The position numbers and the translations under genes are program-made. This document shows positions 1-6,122 of a stretch of DNA of 16,292 nt, in pieces. The DNA lies in the NCBI GenBank assembly GCA_043808565.1, contig JAZDEQ010000014.1, positions 1 to 16,292 on the forward strand. The letters run 5' to 3'. Source of the stretch: UBA12403 sp043808565. GTDB lineage: Bacteria; Patescibacteriota; Patescibacteriia; UBA9934; GWF2-40-263. The notes below the pieces were generated by a model. The model had not been told where the DNA came from. It ran no database searches and saw nothing but the letters and a program-made list of their open reading frames with translations. The number at the start of each line of letters is the position of its first letter. Within the stretch, counting starts at the first letter, position 1.

Positions 1-70
1 ACAATACGTTCGTGAGCAATGGGAAAGAGATAAACAAGAAGACGGTGAGCAAATGGAATTCCATTGGTAA
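1..70 (+). CDS. C-terminal end of an unidentified upstream gene (partial)
   Basis: An open frame enters from the left edge (codons in phase with position 2) and ends at TAA 68-70, giving 22 residues that finish EQMEFHW. The tail is rich in Glu, Gln, Asp and Lys. A hairpin that could serve as its terminator follows at 85-101. I do not recognise the family; too little is inside the window. rplU (L21) often precedes rpmA, but this tail does not look like an L21 C-terminus. Confidence 0.45.
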   Translation, partial: QYVREQWERDKQEDGEQMEFHW

Positions 71-84
71 TTAACTAACTAAAT

Positions 85-101
85 AGCCCCTTCTAGGGGC
101 T
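85..101 (+). terminator. Short GC-rich hairpin after the upstream gene
   Basis: A 7-bp perfect stem AGCCCCT/AGGGGCT with a 3-nt loop lies 14 nt after the stop codon at 68-70. The following tract (TTCCCG) is a poor U-run, so this is either a weak intrinsic terminator or a processing or leader structure of rpmA. Confidence 0.45.
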
Positions 102-110
102 TTCCCGAAA

Positions 111-129
111 CTACCGGCTCTGCCGGTAG
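111..129 (+). promoter_or_regulatory. Perfect 8-bp hairpin in the rpmA leader
   Basis: CTACCGGC and GCCGGTAG pair perfectly around a 3-nt loop. The hairpin ends 19 nt before the rpmA ATG and is followed by AGGATC. With no T-run behind it, it is unlikely to be a terminator. A role in rpmA mRNA stability or translational control is inference only. Confidence 0.4.
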
Positions 130-148
130 AGGATCATTTAAATTCATT

Positions 149-430
149 ATGGCTCATAAAAAAGCAGCTGGTTCTACTTCACTTGGTCGAGATTCTCAAG
201 GCCAACGTTTAGGTACTAAAATTGGCGATGGCCAATCTACCAAAGCTGGTCAAATTATTGTTCGTCAGCGCGGCAGCAAAATTCATCCCGGTGCCAATGT
301 TCGTCGCGGTAAAGATGATACTCTTTACGCCGCGGTCGGTGGTATTGTTAAATTCATGAAAAAGCAGGTTAAGAATTTTCATGGCACTTTGCAACGCCGC
401 ACTTACGCTCGGGTTGAACCCAGCAAGTAA
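149..430 (+). CDS. rpmA: Large ribosomal subunit protein bL27
   Basis: This is bL27, a protein of the large subunit whose N-terminal tail reaches towards the peptidyl-transferase centre. The 93-residue product has the diagnostic N-terminus MAHKKAAGST directly after Met, so there is no cleavable Firmicutes-type extension. The core IIVRQRGSKIHPGANV and the later GKDDTLYA.VGGIVKF follow the family pattern. The usual KRFGGQ stretch is replaced by TKIGDGQ. Length is slightly above the usual 85 or so residues because of a C-terminal extension ending ARVEPSK. The gene stands alone, with hairpins before it and an intrinsic terminator after it. A reverse-strand frame over the same DNA is a shadow. Confidence 0.97.
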   Translation: MAHKKAAGSTSLGRDSQGQRLGTKIGDGQSTKAGQIIVRQRGSKIHPGANVRRGKDDTLYAAVGGIVKFMKKQVKNFHGTLQRRTYARVEPSK

Positions 431-451
431 AAAATTCATTCAAGCAACAAG

Positions 452-482
452 AAAATCCCTGGTTTAACCAGAGATTTTTTTA
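452..482 (+). terminator. Intrinsic terminator after rpmA
   Basis: The stem is AAATC plus CTGGT pairing with ACCAG plus GATTT around a small TTA loop, with one internal mismatch. It runs directly into a T-run at 475-481. It lies 22 nt after the rpmA stop. Confidence 0.85.
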
Positions 483-507
483 TCCACTGTTTTTGCTTTT
501 TAGCGAT

Positions 508-516
508 TGGTATACT
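508..516 (+). promoter_or_regulatory. Extended -10 promoter of the adenosyltransferase gene
   Basis: TGG-TATACT is an extended -10 box (TG at 508-509, TATACT at 511-516). No good -35 is visible. The ATG at 526 begins 9 nt after the box, so transcription should start about 3 nt before the start codon, leaving no room for a Shine-Dalgarno site. The box also lies inside the longer reading frame that begins with TTG at 493, which argues against that upstream start. Confidence 0.6.
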
Positions 517-525
517 GTGGCTACT

Positions 526-1080
526 ATGACATCCATTCAACAAGGCTACGGTCTAATTGAAGTTTATACTGGCGATGGTAAAGGTAAAACCACGGCCTCG
601 TTAGGTTTGGCTTTGCGAGCAGTCGGGGCTGGGAAAAAGGTGGGAATCATTTTTTTTGATAAAGGTGGTAAGCACTACTCTGAACGTAAGTCGTTACAGG
701 AAAAATTTGGTGGTCTAATTGATTTTGTCGTCACTGGCCGCGATCGAATTAATGAGACCACCAAGCGTTTTGATTTTTCCATTACCGATGAAGATAAAAA
801 AGAAGCGGCTCGAGGTTTACTTGAAGCCCGGCGCATGTTTGCTGATGGTTATCACCTGGTCATTTTAGACGAATTTAATACAGCCGCTGGTTTAGAACTT
901 TTTTCTGAAGCTGAAGCTTTAAAATTCTTAAAAGAAAAACCGTCTCACCTGGAGCTGGTTTTAACCGGCCGTCACGCCTTGCCAAGTATTTTAGAACAAG
1001 CCGATTTGGTTACAGAAATGAAAATGATTAAACATTATTATTATCAAGGCGTAAAGGCTAGGGAAGGGCTTGATTATTAG
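526..1080 (+). CDS. cobO: Cob(I)yrinic acid a,c-diamide adenosyltransferase family (BtuR/CobO type)
   Basis: Enzymes of this family transfer the 5'-deoxyadenosyl group from ATP to Co(I) corrinoids in the cytosol. The 184-residue product is close in length to E. coli BtuR. It has the family P-loop GDGKGKTT at residues 16-23, a Walker B LVILDE at 111-116, the TGRHA segment at 147-151 and the terminal QGVKAREGLDY. ATG 526 is preferred over the in-frame TTG at 493, because 493-525 overlaps the predicted -10 box and the family begins near GYGLIEVYTGDGKGK. No other cobalamin genes are in the window, so corrinoid salvage is one possible role. The P-loop NTPase fold makes a divergent function possible. 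The downstream lipoprotein gene starts 10 nt after the stop and may be co-transcribed. Confidence 0.85.
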   Translation: MTSIQQGYGLIEVYTGDGKGKTTASLGLALRAVGAGKKVGIIFFDKGGKHYSERKSLQEKFGGLIDFVVTGRDRINETTKRFDFSITDEDKKEAARGLLEARRMFADGYHLVILDEFNTAAGLELFSEAEALKFLKEKPSHLELVLTGRHALPSILEQADLVTEMKMIKHYYYQGVKAREGLDY

Positions 1081-1090
1081 TTAAAAAAAT

Positions 1091-1774
1091 ATGCAAAAAA
1101 TTTTTTCTTTATTTTTTCTTTTTGTTTTGTTGGCCGGAGCTGGCTGTGTTGGTAATAGCGACACTGGTTCAAAGCAAACAGAAACCAAAGGTAATTATCG
1201 CAAGGTTTCAATAACCGGTACGGTTACCACCAAACATAGTGGCGTTCTGGATCCCAAAACTTTCGGGTTGGTGGCTTGCCTAGCCACCGGGACTTATGAA
1301 ATTAATCTTTGGTTTTCGCCAGACGGCGGTCAAGCCATAAAACAAGACAACAAATTATCAATTGCTAAGGTTGATTGTCCAAGCTTTGGTAATGCCAAAC
1401 CTTGCGTTTCGACAATCGACGATTCGGCTCATGAATTTAAAACTTTTGAGGTTCAGGCGACGCTTTCTCCTAACAGTGTAAAATATTCTGACTCATCTGC
1501 CGACCAACTTGAGTTTCAAACTGTTCCTTTATCTAATCCACCCACTATCAATGTTTCTGTGCAATGCGCAGGTTCGACACCGAGCGTGATTTCTGATTAT
1601 GGTTCTTTCTATAATCAAATTCTTGCTCCGTTCGCTGTTTCAACCTGGAGTTTAACCACCAGGGTTGACGAAGAGCTACTGGCGCCGTTTTCTAGAAACG
1701 ATATTGTTACTGTTGGCAATCAGCTGGCTGATGTAACTTATACGGTTAAAGAAGAGTGGACATCTGAACTTTAA
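1091..1774 (+). CDS. Predicted secreted lipoprotein, unknown family
   Basis: A 227-residue protein with a classic export signal: MQK, then a hydrophobic core of about 14 residues, then AGAGC with Cys19. The lipobox is not textbook (Gly at -3 rather than Leu), so lipidation is probable but not certain. The mature part is Ser/Thr-rich and looks beta-strand rich. It has four more cysteines at about 63, 96, 105 and 159, which could form disulfides outside the membrane. I recognise no domain. The start follows the previous stop by 10 nt with no Shine-Dalgarno site; the spacer is A-rich. A strong bidirectional terminator follows. Confidence 0.75.
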   Translation: MQKIFSLFFLFVLLAGAGCVGNSDTGSKQTETKGNYRKVSITGTVTTKHSGVLDPKTFGLVACLATGTYEINLWFSPDGGQAIKQDNKLSIAKVDCPSFGNAKPCVSTIDDSAHEFKTFEVQATLSPNSVKYSDSSADQLEFQTVPLSNPPTINVSVQCAGSTPSVISDYGSFYNQILAPFAVSTWSLTTRVDEELLAPFSRNDIVTVGNQLADVTYTVKEEWTSEL

Positions 1775-1788
1775 AAAATAAATGAAAA

Positions 1789-1822
1789 TAAAAAATTCGC
1801 GAAACAAATTCGCGAATTTTTT
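1789..1822. terminator. Bidirectional intrinsic terminator between lipoprotein gene and tRNA-Pro
   Basis: A long A-stem into TCGCGA pairs with the mirrored TCGCGAATTTTTT across a 7-nt loop. T-runs appear on both strands, so it can end the plus-strand lipoprotein transcript and the minus-strand tRNA transcript, which converge here. Confidence 0.85.
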
Positions 1823-1853
1823 AGAGGCTTTTTGTTCAGTATCAGATATTGTG

Positions 1854-1926
1854 TCGGGCTGGCGAGACTTGAACTCACGGCCTCTGCGTCCCGAACGCAG
1901 CGCTCTACCTACTGAGCTACAGCCCG
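1854..1926 (-). tRNA. tRNA-Pro(CGG)
   Basis: On the minus strand the 73 nt fold into a canonical cloverleaf: acceptor CGGGCTG/CAGCCCG, D-stem GCTC/GAGC, anticodon stem CTGCG/CGCAG with loop TTCGGGA (anticodon CGG), T-stem GTGAG/CTCGC with one G-U pair and loop TTCAAGT, discriminator A. The C1-G72 pair, A73 and G35-G36 fit proline identity. The 3' CCA is not encoded. The complementarity continues beyond the acceptor stem into the flanks (1845-1860 against 1921-1936, 16 bp), so the precursor has an unusually long terminal helix. A broken second copy lies just upstream in transcription sense at 1962-2095. Confidence 0.96.
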
Positions 1927-1961
1927 ACACAATATCCAATGTTGTTAAGGCGAAGGCGGAA

Positions 1962-2095
1962 ACCCACGGCCTCTCTGCGTCCCGAACGCAGCGCTCTAGC
2001 CTCAGCCAAAGGCTGGTCAGCCTACGGCTGATACTGCTTGCCCCGCCGTAGCTTGCCACAAGCGAAGGGGGGAGCTACAGCCCGACACGATATCC
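1962..2095 (-). pseudogene. Partial tRNA-Pro copy with its D-loop interrupted by 73 bp
   Basis: 2072-2095 repeats the 5' flank, acceptor strand and start of the D-arm of the intact tRNA-Pro, with one mismatch over 24 nt. 1962-1998 repeats the far side of the D-stem and the full anticodon arm, with a 2-nt insertion near the variable loop. Between them, 1999-2071 replaces most of the D-loop. The T-arm and the 3' acceptor strand are absent, so it cannot form a mature tRNA. It still keeps the CGG anticodon stem-loop. Confidence 0.8.
1999..2071. repeat. Insert of three small palindromes in the tRNA-Pro copy
   Basis: Three hairpins follow one another: CAGCC/GGCTG (2003-2015), TCAGCC/GGCTGA (2017-2031), and an imperfect palindrome bounded by CCCC and GGGG from 2041 to 2070 with GCTTG/CAAGC at its tip. 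The third shares its TAGCTTGCCAC(A/G)AGCGA core with the palindrome at 3573-3590. It therefore appears to be a copy of a dispersed palindromic repeat rather than unique DNA. Confidence 0.65.
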
Positions 2096-2157
2096 GAAAT
2101 TTTGGTTTGATTTTACGATTGGGATTATACAGGCCGTTTTTATTTTTGGCAATCAAG

Positions 2158-2186
2158 TTGTCAAAGCCAGCCACCGGGGTTAGAAT
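2158..2186 (+). promoter_or_regulatory. rarA promoter
   Basis: -35 TTGTCA (2158-2163), 17-bp spacer, -10 TAGAAT (2181-2186). The rarA ATG follows at 2197, only 10 nt after the -10 box, so the mRNA should be leaderless or carry about 4 nt of leader. Confidence 0.65.
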
Positions 2187-2196
2187 TGAGAAAACT

Positions 2197-3471
2197 ATGG
2201 ATTTATTTTCTGCCCAAGAAGAAAAGATCAAATTTTCCAACGCCCCATTGGCCGAACGGTTGCGGCCGCGGCGGTTGGTTGAGTTTGTTGGGCAAAATAA
2301 GATTTTGGGCGAGGCTGGTTTGCTGCGAAAATTGATTGCTCAAGATAAACTGCCATCAATGATTTTTTGGGGGCCGCCAGGCACTGGCAAAACCACTTTG
2401 GCGCGAATTATTGCTAATGAAACCACGGCCCGATTTGTCGCTCTTTCGGCCACTTCATCAAGTGTTACTGATGTCCGAGCGGCCATTAAAGAAGCCAAGG
2501 AACAGCAAAAATTTTTTGCTAAAAAAACCATTGTTTTTATCGACGAGATTCATCGTTTTAATAAAAGCCAGCAAGATGCTTTTTTACCGGCTGTGGAAGA
2601 CGGTACAATCACCCTGATTGGCGCGACTACGGAAAATCCATCATTTGAAGTTAATGCCGCCCTACTCTCGCGTTGTCGGGTTTTTGTTTTGGAAAAATTA
2701 ACTTCAGAAAATATTTTACAAATTATTCAAACAGCTTTAGATGATAAAGAACATGGTTTAGGCAATAAAAAAATTGCCTTGACTGAAGAGGGAAAATCAT
2801 TATTAGCTAGCTTGGCTGATGGCGATGCACGTTCGGCTTTGAACGCTCTTGAAGTGGCTGTGGATTCTTCGGTCTTAAATGATAATGAAGATGTGCTAGA
2901 ATTATCAACAGCAAAAATTCGCGAGGCTTTTCAAAAATCTTACTTGCTTTACGACCGAGCTGGCGAAGAACATTATAATATTATTTCCGCGCTTCATAAG
3001 TCACTGCGGGGCGGTGATGCCAATGCGGCGTTGTACTGGTTGGGCCGCATGCTTGAAGCCGGCGAGGATCCGTTGTATATTGCCAGGCGATTGGTTCGTT
3101 TTGCTTCAGAAGATGTTGGCTTAGCTGACTCGCAGGCCTTACCCTTGGCCGTGGCCGGTTACCAAGCCGCTCACGCTCTTGGTTTACCTGAGTGTAATGT
3201 CAATTTAGCTCAAGTGGTGGTTTATTTGGCTCGAGCGCCTAAGTCGATTGAAATCTATAAAGCTTACGGTCAAGTTGCCGAAGTTATTCATAATGGTCCT
3301 AATCCCCCAGTTCCTTTGCACTTGCGTAACGCCCCAACAAAATTGATGAAGGAGTTAGAATATGGTAAAGATTATTTGTATCCACCAGAAACCGACGCTA
3401 GTCAGCAAACTTACTTACCAAAAGAATTAAACAATAAAAATTTTTTTAAACCGGATTCAGGCTGTTACTAA
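2197..3471 (+). CDS. rarA: Replication-associated recombination protein A (RarA/MgsA AAA+ ATPase)
   Basis: RarA is a DNA-stimulated AAA+ ATPase related to clamp-loader subunits that acts at stalled forks with SSB. The 424-residue product has Walker A GPPGTGKT (59-66), Walker B FIDEIHRF (D116, E117), the sensor segment GATTENPSF (142-150), an SRC arginine finger (R159) and the full C-terminal tetramerisation domain (RMLEAGEDPLYIARR, EDVGLAD, YLARAPKS). ATG 2197 is chosen because MDLF..PLAERLRPRRL matches the family N-terminus and because a promoter sits just before it. The in-frame extension back to 2038 crosses the tRNA-like repeat and is not believable. The last codons (Cys-Tyr-stop) lie in the left arm of the repeat element at 3464-3768. 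Confidence 0.95.
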   Translation: MDLFSAQEEKIKFSNAPLAERLRPRRLVEFVGQNKILGEAGLLRKLIAQDKLPSMIFWGPPGTGKTTLARIIANETTARFVALSATSSSVTDVRAAIKEAKEQQKFFAKKTIVFIDEIHRFNKSQQDAFLPAVEDGTITLIGATTENPSFEVNAALLSRCRVFVLEKLTSENILQIIQTALDDKEHGLGNKKIALTEEGKSLLASLADGDARSALNALEVAVDSSVLNDNEDVLELSTAKIREAFQKSYLLYDRAGEEHYNIISALHKSLRGGDANAALYWLGRMLEAGEDPLYIARRLVRFASEDVGLADSQALPLAVAGYQAAHALGLPECNVNLAQVVVYLARAPKSIEIYKAYGQVAEVIHNGPNPPVPLHLRNAPTKLMKELEYGKDYLYPPETDASQQTYLPKELNNKNFFKPDSGCY

Positions 3472-3768
3472 TCTACGAATCTTCACTAATCCTACTAATT
3501 AAAAAAAGGATGTAAGTTTTTCTCGAACGTCGTCATTCTGAACGCCTCGTGAAGAATCTCGCGTGCCAAGTCATAGCTTGCCACGAGCGACGGCTGGCCG
3601 CGTGATGTTGGGAGATTCCTCTCCGTTCGACCGGGCTCACGGCCCTGAGTCGGATCGAAGGGCGTGGCGTTCGGAATGACAGAGGCTGTCAATTTGCCGT
3701 GCCCGCCATAGCCCAGCGACGGCGGGTAGATTAGTAGGATTAGTAGAAAAAATTAGTAGATTAGTAAC
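3464..3768. repeat. 305-bp nested inverted-repeat element (MITE/REP-like)
   Basis: Outer arms: GTTACTAATCTAC at 3464-3476 matches the complement of 3756-3768 perfectly, and a second arm segment at 3485-3499 matches the complement of 3730-3744. Inside lies a second inverted repeat, GTCATTCTGAACGCC (3532-3546) against GGCGTTCGGAATGAC (3666-3680), with one G-T pair. GAATCTC/GAGATTC arms and several short hairpins sit within it. A separate palindrome CCCGCC..GGCGGG sits at 3702-3726. There is no transposase. The 65-codon reverse frame across it is an artefact of the repeat. Because it lies between rarA and the next gene, it may also act as a transcription barrier. Confidence 0.85.
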
Positions 3769-3789
3769 AACCGTAGTCCAATTTTACCT

Positions 3790-4242
3790 ATGACCACGCA
3801 AGAACTTCTTTTACTTAAACCCAACACCACAATGTTGGTTAAAAATGACCCGTTTGATTATCGAGGTCGTTCAGATATTACTTTGGTTGGTGGGGTAATT
3901 GTTTATTGGTTTTTTTCTGATGAGGGTTCTTTTATTTCGGTTAATCCTGATTCTGATGAGATGATTCTTTTTCGGGTAGCCGATAGTGAACTAGAAGTCG
4001 ACGAAGAAGGCGCCATCTACGAAGGTGAGTCTTTAGAGGTTTCTTATGAAGACCACGGAACAATTACGGCCGTGACCAATGAAGCGGCGGTTGAGGAAAA
4101 CGATGCTTTTAATTTTTCTGATTATGAAAATGACGATGGCAGTGTTTTGATCCGCAGTCTAGAAAACGAATCAACTGGTGAAAGCCAGGTTTATACCGGT
4201 CAAGTTTTAGCCGAAGAAGAAATATTGATGGTAGAGGATTAA
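3790..4242 (+). CDS. Acidic hypothetical protein upstream of the PBP gene
   Basis: The 150-residue product is strongly acidic, with many Asp and Glu, especially after residue 55. It has no signal peptide or membrane helix. The first half reads like a small beta-rich domain (DITLVGGVIVYWFFSDEGSF); the rest alternates short hydrophobic strands with acidic turns. A distant relation to DUF4178-type beta domains is possible but is only an impression. It ends 3 nt before the penicillin-binding protein gene, and its last codons carry that gene's AGAGGA ribosome site, so the two are very likely co-transcribed. Function unknown. Confidence 0.75.
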   Translation: MTTQELLLLKPNTTMLVKNDPFDYRGRSDITLVGGVIVYWFFSDEGSFISVNPDSDEMILFRVADSELEVDEEGAIYEGESLEVSYEDHGTITAVTNEAAVEENDAFNFSDYENDDGSVLIRSLENESTGESQVYTGQVLAEEEILMVED

Positions 4243-4245
4243 TTT

Positions 4246-6015
4246 ATGGATAGGGAGGACAAAAGTAACCGTTGGAAAAAAGATAGTAAGCGGGTGGGTT
4301 CCCGCGATCTTCGGGTTAAAATTTTAGCCATTTGTTTAACGATTTTTGCGGGCCTTTTGGGGGCCAGACTTTTTTTCCTTCAAGTCCTTGATCAGGCTTT
4401 TTATGAAGCCATGGCTTCAGGACTGCACGAAAAATTTCAAGAACTTTTTCCTGCCCGTGGTGAAATTTTTGTCCATGACGAAAAAGACGACACTCTTGTG
4501 GCCGTCGCAACTAATCAAAAATTGTCTTTGGTTTATGCTGATCCGCGGCAAATAAAAGATGTAGTCGAGACGATTAAACAGTTAACCGGAATTTTTGCTT
4601 GGGATGAAGAAATTGAAAAAACTTTTGCTTTAAAATTTGCTAATCAAAGTCGACGTTACGAACCAATTAAAAATAATGTTAATGAGGAAACTCTAGAAAA
4701 AATTTTAGCTTTAAAACTACCGGGCATTAATTATTTACGAAAAGATTACCGTTTATATCCCGAAGTCGGATTAGGCGGACAGGTTTTTGGTTTTGTTGGG
4801 GCTAATGAGGACGGTTCGTTATCTGGAAAATATGGTATCGAAGGTTATTTTGAAGATATTTTAGCCGGCACGCCAGGCTTTTTGCGTTCTGAGCGTGATA
4901 TTGCCGGACGATTGATTGTTACGGCCGACCGAGCTTTTCAACCAGCGGTTGACGGGGCCGACATTGTTTTAACTCTTGATCGCAATATCCAGTACGAAGC
5001 CTGTTCAAGACTAAAAGCCCAGGTCGCCAAATACAGTGCCGAAGGTGGCTCAATAATTATTGTCGAACCAGCCACTGGTCGAATTTTAGCCATGTGCGGG
5101 GCGCCAGACTTTGATCCAAATAATTATAGTCAGGTGGCTAATATTAATCAGTTTAATAATCCAGCCACTTTTAATGCTTACGAATCAGGTTCGGTTTTTA
5201 AACCGTTTACCATGGCCGCGGCTTTGGATGCCGGGGCCATTGAACCCAATACAACTTTTGAAGACACCGGTTCGGTTATGGTTGGCGGTTGGTCAATGCC
5301 GATTTCTAATGCGGAAAATAAATCTTATGGCGTAGTTAACATGACTCAAGTTTTGGAAAGCTCGATTAATACTGGGACGATTTTTGCTATGCGGCAAATG
5401 GGTCAAGATAAATTTATTGAATATTTAAAAAAATTTGGTTTTGGTGAAAAAACTAGAATTGAATTAAATTCTGAAGGAGCAGGGAATCTTTCTTCCTTAG
5501 ATCAAAAAGCCGAAGTTTTTGCCGCTACCGCCACCTTTGGCCAAGGAATTACTGTCACCCCCCTGCAGTTAACTATGGGTTATGCGGCTTTGGCTAATCA
5601 CGGTGTTTTGTTACAGCCGCAAATTATTGACGAAGTTCGTTATGCCGACGGTCGAGTAGAAAAAAGAGCCGTTAAAGAGGTTAGACAAGTAATTAGTGAT
5701 CGTACAGCCGAACTCATTGACGCGATGTTGGTTTCTGTGGTCGAAAATGGCCACGGAAAGCCAGCTCGTGTTCCGGGCTATTATATTGGTGGTAAAACTG
5801 GTACCGCCCAAGTGGCCAGTGCTGGTGGTTATGAAAATAATCAAAACATTGGTACCTTTGGCGGTTTTGGCCCGGTCAGTAATCCGCGTTTTGCCATGGT
5901 GGTTAGGATTGACAATCCACAGGGCATTCCTTGGGCCGAATCTTCAGCCGCCCCATTGTTTGGCGAAGTCGCTGATTTTTTGCTAAGATACTATCAAGTA
6001 CCGCCGGAGCGGTAA
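4246..6015 (+). CDS. ftsI: Class B penicillin-binding protein (FtsI/PBP2-type transpeptidase)
   Basis: These enzymes cross-link peptidoglycan stem peptides on the outer face of the membrane. The 589-residue product has a short basic cytosolic N-terminus and one membrane anchor (about 24-47). The dimerisation/pedestal domain begins around PARGEIF (69-75). The transpeptidase domain carries SVFK (S316 nucleophile, K319), SIN (S373-N375) and KTGTAQ (K517-G519). GSIIIVEPATGRILAM at 268-283 is typical of class B PBPs. AGAGGA (4233-4238) is a clear ribosome site 7 nt before ATG 4246, one of the few in this window. Whether it serves septation (FtsI) or elongation (PBP2) cannot be told from sequence alone; no ftsW or rodA neighbour is present. 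Confidence 0.93.
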   Translation: MDREDKSNRWKKDSKRVGSRDLRVKILAICLTIFAGLLGARLFFLQVLDQAFYEAMASGLHEKFQELFPARGEIFVHDEKDDTLVAVATNQKLSLVYADPRQIKDVVETIKQLTGIFAWDEEIEKTFALKFANQSRRYEPIKNNVNEETLEKILALKLPGINYLRKDYRLYPEVGLGGQVFGFVGANEDGSLSGKYGIEGYFEDILAGTPGFLRSERDIAGRLIVTADRAFQPAVDGADIVLTLDRNIQYEACSRLKAQVAKYSAEGGSIIIVEPATGRILAMCGAPDFDPNNYSQVANINQFNNPATFNAYESGSVFKPFTMAAALDAGAIEPNTTFEDTGSVMVGGWSMPISNAENKSYGVVNMTQVLESSINTGTIFAMRQMGQDKFIEYLKKFGFGEKTRIELNSEGAGNLSSLDQKAEVFAATATFGQGITVTPLQLTMGYAALANHGVLLQPQIIDEVRYADGRVEKRAVKEVRQVISDRTAELIDAMLVSVVENGHGKPARVPGYYIGGKTGTAQVASAGGYENNQNIGTFGGFGPVSNPRFAMVVRIDNPQGIPWAESSAAPLFGEVADFLLRYYQVPPER

Positions 6016-6027
6016 GATTTAATATGT

Positions 6028-6114
6028 GTAGAAAACGTAGAACGTAGAAAACGTAGTTTTTTTTAAATGCGTTCAATCCAACAATCTACGTTTTCTACGA
6101 TTTCTACGTTCTAC
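6028..6114. repeat. Inverted repeat built from ACGTAGAA words
   Basis: 6028-6056 is three to four iterations of (A)ACGTAGAA. 6086-6114 carries the complementary word TTCTACGT iterated the same way. The innermost 14 nt of the arms match perfectly, and the outer parts match with a shift of a few bases. A 29-nt loop starting with an 8-T run separates them. The right arm ends 8 nt before the next ATG and contains TACGAT (6112-6117), which resembles a -10 box. The structure fills the only real gap between the PBP gene and the following operon. Confidence 0.8.
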
Positions 6115-6122
6115 GATAAAAT

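Noticed and set aside
1676..2059. Long frames on both strands across the tRNA-Pro and its copy
   Set aside because: They run through tRNA, terminator and repeat DNA; the translations are low-complexity and have no protein-like pattern.
3495..3692. 65-codon minus-strand frame
   Set aside because: It is the translation of the GTCATTCTGAACG-type inverted repeat, a common source of false genes.
3727..6114. CRISPR array suggested by iterated words at 3729-3768 and 6028-6114
   Set aside because: Units are 8-12 nt with no spacers of regular length, and no cas genes are present.
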